64,000 nucleotides of DNA, taken from assembly GCA_041737175.1 (NCBI GenBank), contig JBGSSF010000025.1, forward strand, positions 276,905-340,904, given 5' to 3'. The position numbers and the translations under genes were made by a program. Below are positions 59,161-64,000 of the stretch, piece after piece. A model generated the notes under the pieces. The model was not told the origin of the DNA. It saw only the letters and a program-made list of their open reading frames with translations, and did no database searches. Every line of letters starts with the position of its first letter. Position 1 is the stretch's first letter. This DNA comes from UBA5072 sp041737175. GTDB lineage: Bacteria > Bacteroidota > Bacteroidia > Bacteroidales > UBA10428.

Positions 59161-59225
59161 ATTGCACACATTGCCAAAGCCACACGAGCCAACGCTCAAA
59201 CCAAAGCTTTGCCAAAGAGTGCAAT
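59161..59225. repeat. Second inverted repeat (ATTGCAC ... GTGCAAT)
   Basis: Seven-base perfect arms, ATTGCAC at 59161-59167 and GTGCAAT at 59219-59225, flank a C/A-rich segment containing three GCCAAAG/CCAAAGC-like words and the palindrome CAAAGCTTTG. It sits 40 bases before the sigma-factor promoter. Confidence 0.55.
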
Positions 59226-59264
59226 CTTGCCGACCCACCAAGTGCTATGTTCAGCATAAATATG

Positions 59265-59272
59265 TAATTTTG
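59265..59272 (+). promoter_or_regulatory. Candidate -7 box (TAATTTTG) of the sigma-factor operon
   Basis: TAATTTTG fits TAnnTTTG and gives a short leader (about 10 bases) to the ATG at 59289. It is the housekeeping-type promoter expected for the start of this operon. Confidence 0.5.
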
Positions 59273-59288
59273 ACATTTAATTATAAAA

Positions 59289-59840
59289 ATGAAAGAAAAA
59301 GACTTAACAGACTGGGTTAACGAATTTACTAAAGACCTTTACAAATGGGCATACTATAAAACTTCTTCTGTGGAAACAGCAGAAGATTTAATTCAAGAAA
59401 CTTTTTTAGTTGCTGCTCAAAAGATGGATTCCTTCAAAGGAGATAGTTCCCCTAAAACATGGTTGTTTGCAATATTGAACCATAAAATTATTGACCATTA
59501 CCGAAAGAGTGTTCATAAACCTGTTGCAATGGAAGCTAATACTATTTCTTCATTCTTTGATGTGGATGGCAGTTGGCAACAAGAAAAGCGTCCCAAAGAA
59601 TGGGAGGACGATGAAACTCATTTGCTTGATGATAATGATTTTCAAAAAGTATTACAAAAATGCCTCGATGCTTTGCCCGAACAGTGGAATATGTGTGTGA
59701 AATTAAAATACCTTACCGAAAAAAGTGGTGAAGAAATTTGTCAGGAACTGGGTATTGCTCCTACCAATTATTGGCAAATAGTCCACAGGGCTAAATTGCA
59801 ATTACGAAATTGTGTTGAAAATAACTGGTTTAAGAATTAA
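59289..59840 (+). CDS. ECF sigma-70 family RNA polymerase sigma factor
   Basis: 183-residue extracytoplasmic-function sigma factor with region 2 (DLYKWAYYKTSSVETAEDLIQETFLVAAQKMDSFKGDSSPKTWLFAI) and region 4 (CLDALPEQWNMCVKLKYLTEKSGEEICQELGIAPTNYWQIVHRAKLQLR). A 40-residue acidic linker joins the two. The next gene, four bases on, encodes a small cysteine-containing protein of anti-sigma type, so the activity of this sigma is probably controlled by that partner. It directs RNA polymerase to a stress regulon, presumably including genes downstream. Confidence 0.93.
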   Translation: MKEKDLTDWVNEFTKDLYKWAYYKTSSVETAEDLIQETFLVAAQKMDSFKGDSSPKTWLFAILNHKIIDHYRKSVHKPVAMEANTISSFFDVDGSWQQEKRPKEWEDDETHLLDDNDFQKVLQKCLDALPEQWNMCVKLKYLTEKSGEEICQELGIAPTNYWQIVHRAKLQLRNCVENNWFKN

Positions 59841-59844
59841 AGCG

Positions 59845-60108
59845 ATGAAAAAAATAATGCACATACTATTTCTTTCCTGTTTAAAAGCTACGGAGCTTAT
59901 AGAAAAGAAATTTCATTTTAAACTTACGATAAAGGAAAAACTACAACTTAAAATGCACAAAATGATGTGCGAAGCTTGTACGAAATACGATAAACAAAGC
60001 TCATTACTTGAAAAAGGAATATCCAAGACGTTAAAAAATAATTATACCGATATTGAGATTGATAATCTTAAATTGATGATACATAAAAAAATAGAACAAT
60101 CTAAATAA
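59845..60108 (+). CDS. Small zinc-type anti-sigma factor (zf-HC2-like)
   Basis: 87 residues starting MKKIMHILFLSCLKATELIEKKF. The spacing of cysteines (LSCLKATELIE ... MHKMMCEACTKY) matches the short anti-sigma factors in which Cys/His bind zinc and clamp sigma region 2 and 4. The usual membrane helix is absent. The position directly after the ECF sigma gene fits. I start at 59845, since an earlier in-frame ATG at 59812 lies inside the sigma gene. Oxidation of the cysteines could release sigma, in line with the redox genes downstream. Confidence 0.8.
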   Translation: MKKIMHILFLSCLKATELIEKKFHFKLTIKEKLQLKMHKMMCEACTKYDKQSSLLEKGISKTLKNNYTDIEIDNLKLMIHKKIEQSK

Positions 60109-60112
60109 AACT

Positions 60113-61594
60113 ATGATTACCTACTACTTACATTTGGCATTCCAAAAAAGAACCTTAATACGCTCATTAAGAGTTGCCTTATTGGTAGGTATTGTTCTTA
60201 ATCTTATCAATACGCCTGAACTATTCATTTTATCTACAACGGATTTAAAAATTGGTAAAGTTTTACTTACGTTTCTAGTTCCTTTTTTGGTTTCAACTTA
60301 TTCAAGCGTATTAAGCAACAAAACAATTAAGTCAGGTACGATTTCAAATCTCGATGCTCTTTTGAAATGCAATAGCTGCAAAAAAACAAATTTTCATATC
60401 CATATCGGTCAAGAAGTGGAAGAATGCCCACAATGTAAAGAGAAAACAAACTGGAATCCTCTTAAAGTTTTTACCTTATCAAACAACGAAAACGATTTGC
60501 TTAAGAGCCTTGCTCTTTTTGCACGGTATAACCCAATGCCCCTTTTCAGGACAACAGATAAAGGCTCAATTTTGGGTGCAAATCCTGCATCCGAACATTT
60601 ATTTTCCGATTCTGATTTGATAAATCAAAACATTAAAGAACTTATTCCCGAGATTAAAGATGTAGATTTTGAAGTACTTATGTCTGGTGATAAACTGAAA
60701 GAAATTGTAATTGAGAAATCAGGAAGACATTTTAATCTTTTGTTGAGAGGAGTTCCCGCACTTCATTCAATTCATGTATATGGAAACGATATTACCGAAA
60801 TTGTAAATGCAGAATTAAAAATTAAGCAACAAGCACATGAAATAAGACAAAGCATTCAATACGCTTGGCGAATACAGCAAGCCATGTTGCCTGCAAATGA
60901 AATATTGAATCGTTTGTTCCCCAATAATTTTATTTTTTACCGTCCACGTAATACCGTAAGTGGTGATTTTTACTGGGCAAATCAAATTGGCAAACATAAA
61001 ATAATTGCAGTTGCCGACTGTACCGGACACGGTGTGCCGGGGGCATTTATGAGCATGATGGGTATTTCACTTTTGAACGAAATAATTTTGCGTGAGAAAA
61101 TCAACCATCCGTCAGATATTCTTAACAAACTTAGGGAACGTTTAATTCATTCACTTACAAATAAAGGGATAGACAGTAATGTTTCCGATGGTATGGACAT
61201 TTCCTTAATTTCTATTAATACTGAAAGCAACATACTCCAATTTTCGGGAGCTTATAATCCTTTGTATATCGTTAGAAAATCAGAATTACTATTGCTCGAA
61301 GCCGACCGAATGCCTATCGGAAAATTTGTAAATGATACCATTCCATTTTCTGAAAAAGAAATCCAATTAACCATTGGCGATAACCTTTTTCTTTTTACCG
61401 ATGGTTTTAAAGACCAGACTGGTGGTGAAAGAAATAAGAAATATTCATCAAAGCATTTTAAAGAGCTTTTAACCGAAATATCCAAATTCCCATCACAAGA
61501 ACAGAAGCAACTCCTCGATGCCACATTCGATAACTGGAAACAAGAACTGGAACAGGTTGACGATGTGCTTGTTATCGGTATTGAAATCTTATAA
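60113..61594 (+). CDS. SpoIIE-type PP2C phosphatase with NrtS-like membrane domain, zinc ribbon and PAS
   Basis: 493 residues with an unusual domain order: an N-terminal two-helix domain resembling the small nitrate/nitrite transporter NrtS (RSLRVALLVGIVLNLINTPEL, then KVLLTFLVPFLVSTYSSVL); a zinc ribbon (LKCNSCKKTN ... ECPQCKEKT); a PAS domain (about 135-235); a short coiled coil; and a SpoIIE/PP2C phosphatase (about 285-493) with VSGDFYW, AVADCTGHGVPGAFMSM and LFLFTDGF. The phosphatase probably dephosphorylates an anti-sigma antagonist or similar partner. The gene follows the sigma/anti-sigma pair by four bases. NrtS identity is by eye and could be a generic two-helix anchor. Confidence 0.85.
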   Translation: MITYYLHLAFQKRTLIRSLRVALLVGIVLNLINTPELFILSTTDLKIGKVLLTFLVPFLVSTYSSVLSNKTIKSGTISNLDALLKCNSCKKTNFHIHIGQEVEECPQCKEKTNWNPLKVFTLSNNENDLLKSLALFARYNPMPLFRTTDKGSILGANPASEHLFSDSDLINQNIKELIPEIKDVDFEVLMSGDKLKEIVIEKSGRHFNLLLRGVPALHSIHVYGNDITEIVNAELKIKQQAHEIRQSIQYAWRIQQAMLPANEILNRLFPNNFIFYRPRNTVSGDFYWANQIGKHKIIAVADCTGHGVPGAFMSMMGISLLNEIILREKINHPSDILNKLRERLIHSLTNKGIDSNVSDGMDISLISINTESNILQFSGAYNPLYIVRKSELLLLEADRMPIGKFVNDTIPFSEKEIQLTIGDNLFLFTDGFKDQTGGERNKKYSSKHFKELLTEISKFPSQEQKQLLDATFDNWKQELEQVDDVLVIGIEIL

Positions 61595-61672
61595 ACTTTC
61601 CTCGCAAAAATAAATCGTGTCAGGTTTCAGTTTCATTTCGACAATTAAAGCGAATCATAAAATTTTGAAACC

Positions 61673-62419
61673 ATGAAACGATTATTTTCGATTATCATCC
61701 CCACCTTTTTATTTTTAAATGCTTGTGGTCAAAATCAGGCTGTTAAACAAGTAAATTCATTAGAATTTGAAAAGCTAACCGGTTCATCAGGTACTTTACT
61801 TGATGTGCGAACTCTTGGGGAGTTCAAAAACGGACATATCGACAATGCAGGGCAACTAAATTATTACGCCTTAGATTTCAGGCAAAAAATATTATTACTC
61901 TCCAAAAATCAACCCATTTATTTGTATTGCAATACAGGTTACAGAAGCCAAAGGGCGGCTGAAATACTCGTTGAAAATGGCTACACCGAAGTTTATAATC
62001 TGCAACATGGTATTATGGAATGGAATTTACAAAATCTGCCTGTGATAATTGAACCCGATGCCAAACCCGATACCGAAAATAAGATGGAATTTGATGAGTT
62101 TAACGCATTAATACATTCTGAAAAATTGGTGTTTGTTGATTTTTATGCCCCATGGTGTGCTCCTTGCAGAAAGATGATGCCAATGATTGACAGCCTTAAA
62201 ACTGAATACCAGGGCAAGATTTCGATTGTAAAAATCAATGTGGATGCAAGTAAAAAGTTAGCGAAAGAATTGGGTATTGCAAGTGTGCCTTATTTGGTTT
62301 TATACCACAAAGGTATAGCTGAGTTCTCTCATAATGGACTAATAAAAAGAGACGAACTTGAAAAGATATTTGAAAACAGTATAATTAAATACATTAACAA
62401 TCAAGGTATTAAGAAATAA
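61673..62419 (+). CDS. Rhodanese-thioredoxin fusion lipoprotein
   Basis: 248 residues with lipoprotein signal (LFLNAC), so periplasmic and membrane-anchored. The rhodanese domain (about 30-120) has the active cysteine in the loop YCNTGYRS. The thioredoxin domain (about 140-245) has the active site WCAPC. A sulfurtransferase cysteine next to a dithiol reductant suggests handling of persulfides or disulfides in the periplasm. It is separated from the phosphatase gene by 78 bases and starts a run of small redox-type genes. Confidence 0.9.
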   Translation: MKRLFSIIIPTFLFLNACGQNQAVKQVNSLEFEKLTGSSGTLLDVRTLGEFKNGHIDNAGQLNYYALDFRQKILLLSKNQPIYLYCNTGYRSQRAAEILVENGYTEVYNLQHGIMEWNLQNLPVIIEPDAKPDTENKMEFDEFNALIHSEKLVFVDFYAPWCAPCRKMMPMIDSLKTEYQGKISIVKINVDASKKLAKELGIASVPYLVLYHKGIAEFSHNGLIKRDELEKIFENSIIKYINNQGIKK

Positions 62420-62513
62420 TTTGGAAAAACTTTTAGAATTTTTGTCAGGTCATCTAATTCACCCGACTGTTTGTTTGAAATTAAATTTTAATCAACATTA
62501 AAAATTAGAAATT

Positions 62514-62870
62514 ATGACAAAAATTGCAATCGTAGTCTTTTCAGACACAAACACCATGGAAGCAATGGGGAAACTATCAAACGCATTTATGCTGGCAACT
62601 GAGGCCATAGAAGCAGGTGATGAACTAAAAATAATTTTTGAAGGTGCCGGCACTAAATGGATTGGCGAACTTGAAAAAGATGACCACAAACTGCACGGGC
62701 TTTATCAAAGTATTAAAGCAAACATTACCGGAGTTTGTAAATTTTGTGCTCAGGCATTTGGAGTGAAAAATGAAGTTGAAAAAGCAGGCGTGGTTTTAAT
62801 TGATGAATACAAAAGCCACCCTAGTTTAAGAAACCTGTTTGCAGAAGGTTTTCAGGTAGTAACATTTTAA
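62514..62870 (+). CDS. DsrE-family sulfur-relay protein
   Basis: 118-residue single-domain DsrE/TusD-like protein (IAIVVFSDTNTMEAMGKLSNAFMLATEAIEAGDELKIIFEGAGTKWI), with candidate cysteines in GVCKFCAQAFGV. DsrE-fold proteins carry sulfur as persulfide between partners. The location between the rhodanese-thioredoxin lipoprotein and an OB-fold protein supports a sulfur or redox role. No export signal is seen, so cytoplasmic. Confidence 0.85.
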   Translation: MTKIAIVVFSDTNTMEAMGKLSNAFMLATEAIEAGDELKIIFEGAGTKWIGELEKDDHKLHGLYQSIKANITGVCKFCAQAFGVKNEVEKAGVVLIDEYKSHPSLRNLFAEGFQVVTF

Positions 62871-62882
62871 TCCCAAAAGGCA

Positions 62883-63362
62883 ATGACACCCAAAAAGAAA
62901 AAAATACTGAAAATTGGGGCAATTCTGCTATTAGCAGGATTGCTCATCGGAGGCGGGGCAGTTTTATATATGTTCAATATGCCTCATCGCAATGTACAAA
63001 GTACGTCTGCCGATTTTAGCGTAACTGCATCTCAATTGGTAGCCGAATACTTAGAAAACCCATCGCAAGCAAACGAGAAATATCTTGCTGATGATGGCGA
63101 TTCAAAGGTCTTAGAAATAAGCGGAACAGTTGCCAAGATAAGTGAGGATTTCAACGGTCAAAAAGTAATTCTGTTAAAATCGATAACAGACAAAGCAGGG
63201 GTAAGTTGCACCTTCACAAAGGAAACAAACCAAAATGTTTCAACTATCAAGCTTGCCGAATCCGTGAAGATAAAAGGTGTAATCCGTTCGGGTGCATCCT
63301 TTGACCCCGACCTCGAAATGTACGAGAATGTGATAGTTGAAAAAAGTGATTTAATTAAATAA
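62883..63362 (+). CDS. OB-fold (tRNA_anti-like) membrane-anchored protein
   Basis: 159 residues: one N-terminal membrane helix (ILKIGAILLLAGLLIGGGAVLYMF) and a C-terminal OB-fold of the tRNA_anti-like type (VLEISGTVAKISEDFNGQKVILLKS, VSCTFTKETNQNVSTIKLAESVKIKGVIRSGASFDPDLEMYENVIVEKSD). Such domains are common as periplasmic proteins beside YceI genes in Bacteroidota. Their ligand is not known. The gap of 12 bases to the DsrE gene and 27 to YceI indicates one operon. Confidence 0.82.
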   Translation: MTPKKKKILKIGAILLLAGLLIGGGAVLYMFNMPHRNVQSTSADFSVTASQLVAEYLENPSQANEKYLADDGDSKVLEISGTVAKISEDFNGQKVILLKSITDKAGVSCTFTKETNQNVSTIKLAESVKIKGVIRSGASFDPDLEMYENVIVEKSDLIK

Positions 63363-63389
63363 TATGTAAATAGTTAAAATTCAAATAAT

Positions 63390-63953
63390 ATGAAAAAGTC
63401 AATTATATTATCAGTAGCAATCGTATTATTCTCGGTTGCAGGTTTTTCACAAGTTTCAGGAAAACTAGTGAGTTCCAAAACACATATCAAGTTCTATTCA
63501 CACACAAGCGTTGAGGATATACAAGCCAATAACTATGCAAGTGTTAGCACTATTGACCAATCTACTGGGGATGTAGTGTTTTCAGTTCCAATGCAAAGTT
63601 TTGAATTCGAAAAATCGTTAATGCAGAAACACTTTAATGGCGGAGATTTTCTTGATACGAAACAATTCCCCAAAGCGAAACTGAAAGGGAAAATTACCAA
63701 CCTATCGGAAATTGATTTTGCGAAAGATGGTACTTACAATGCCATAATTGAAGGAGAATTGACCATTAAAGGCAAAACAAACCCTATTAAAGAAAAAGGG
63801 ACAATTACCGTAAAAGGAAATGTAATAAGTGCCGCAGGTACATTTAGTATAGTCTTAGCCGATTATGGAGTAGCTTTTGAAAAAGGTAAACCATCGACCA
63901 ATATTGCAAAAACGGTTGAAATAACTGTACATGCAGAGTATAAACCTGAATAA
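63390..63953 (+). CDS. YceI family periplasmic lipocalin-like protein
   Basis: 187 residues with a cleavable signal (VAIVLFSVAGFSQ) and a YceI beta-barrel (VSSKTHIKFYSHTSVEDIQANNYASVSTIDQ...GELTIKGKTNPIKEKGTI). The family binds isoprenoid lipids such as polyprenols in its cavity. The same gene set (OB-fold, YceI and a following gene) recurs in Bacteroidota, often with respiratory or oxidative-stress genes. It is probably co-transcribed with the next open frame. Confidence 0.88.
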   Translation: MKKSIILSVAIVLFSVAGFSQVSGKLVSSKTHIKFYSHTSVEDIQANNYASVSTIDQSTGDVVFSVPMQSFEFEKSLMQKHFNGGDFLDTKQFPKAKLKGKITNLSEIDFAKDGTYNAIIEGELTIKGKTNPIKEKGTITVKGNVISAAGTFSIVLADYGVAFEKGKPSTNIAKTVEITVHAEYKPE

Positions 63954-63962
63954 ACTACAAGT

Positions 63963-64000
63963 ATGAAAAGAATATTGACAATTGCAGCGGGAATCATTAT
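63963..64000 (+). CDS. Start of an exported protein (3' part outside window)
   Basis: An ATG nine bases after the YceI stop begins MKRILTIAAGII, which is the beginning of a signal peptide, and runs off the window. Identity cannot be told. In related gene clusters YceI is often followed by a DUF5777 barrel protein, but nothing here shows it. Confidence 0.5.
   Translation, partial: MKRILTIAAGII

Larger units (their letters stand above)
58832..59288. other. Long intergenic region with two inverted-repeat elements
   Basis: 457 bases without a credible gene. It contains the attC-like element at 58884-58992, a homopolymer-rich block (T8, C7, A8 at about 59113-59142), a C/A-rich inverted repeat at 59161-59225, and a promoter for the sigma-factor operon. 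Two short open frames across the C-rich block have composition unlike neighbouring genes and are not called. Confidence 0.75.

Noticed and set aside
59047..59320. Small open frames on both strands across the homopolymer block
   Set aside because: They run through T8/C7/A8 runs and inverted repeats, have extreme composition and overlap the sigma-factor promoter.
1..64000. tRNA, rRNA or insertion-sequence transposase genes
   Set aside because: None could be recognised by eye on either strand; a tRNA covariance search would be needed to exclude tRNAs completely.

Overview
The window comes from an uncultured-looking member of the Bacteroidota, most likely in or near the Bacteroidales. The evidence is the gene families (FecR/DUF4974, STN and CarboxypepD_reg proteins, a hybrid two-component system, DUF5063, DUF5916, FISUMP and a GPH-type xyloside transporter) and several Bacteroidota-type -7 promoter boxes of the form TAnnTTTG (2632, 41319, 48894 minus strand, 49070, 53616, 59265). 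No rRNA or tRNA gene was recognised.

Layout. 1-5.7 kb: the end of a FecR anti-sigma gene, a barrel-less STN protein, DUF5063, a DEDD exonuclease, an RlmI-like rRNA methyltransferase and a MORN protein. 5.7-21.2 kb: a GT39-like membrane glycosyltransferase, a GH2 enzyme and a glucuronoxylan locus on the minus strand (GPH transporter, GH10, GH3, GH115 fused to an SGNH esterase) beside a divergent LacI regulator. 21.2-26 kb: a corrinoid methyltransferase cluster. 26-34.2 kb: housekeeping genes (FemAB-like, polysaccharide deacetylase, MutS2, flavin reductase, two methylthiotransferases). 34.4-45.2 kb: two lipoproteins, a hybrid two-component regulator, DUF6544 and DUF5916. 45.2-53.5 kb: a trypsin-like protein, a TonB receptor under a TPP riboswitch, a CCA/HD nucleotidyltransferase and a SNF2 helicase. 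53.6-64 kb: a visibly AT-richer accessory region. It opens with a tyrosine recombinase and carries a YidD/SPFH/zinc-ribbon membrane module, then an ECF sigma operon with a SpoIIE phosphatase and a run of redox or sulfur-handling proteins.

How the genes work together. The best candidate for an undescribed system is 22342-25962. A stand-alone homocysteine-binding MetH module, a corrinoid protein, a methanol-type MtaB methyltransferase (Glu164, Cys220, Cys266 in place) and a MetH-type reactivation protein are encoded as one operon, opposite a UroD-family (MtaA-like) gene. It reads as a methionine synthase taken apart, with the folate module replaced by MtaB, so methanol or another O-methyl donor could supply the methyl group of methionine. 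It sits beside enzymes that release 4-O-methylglucuronate from xylan, which suggests, but does not prove, where the methyl groups come from.

Two other layers stand out. Arrays of 7-8 bp tandem repeats sit at gene ends through the core part, often touching stop codons. In the accessory part, a long imperfect inverted repeat resembling an integron attC site separates two gene blocks downstream of the recombinase.
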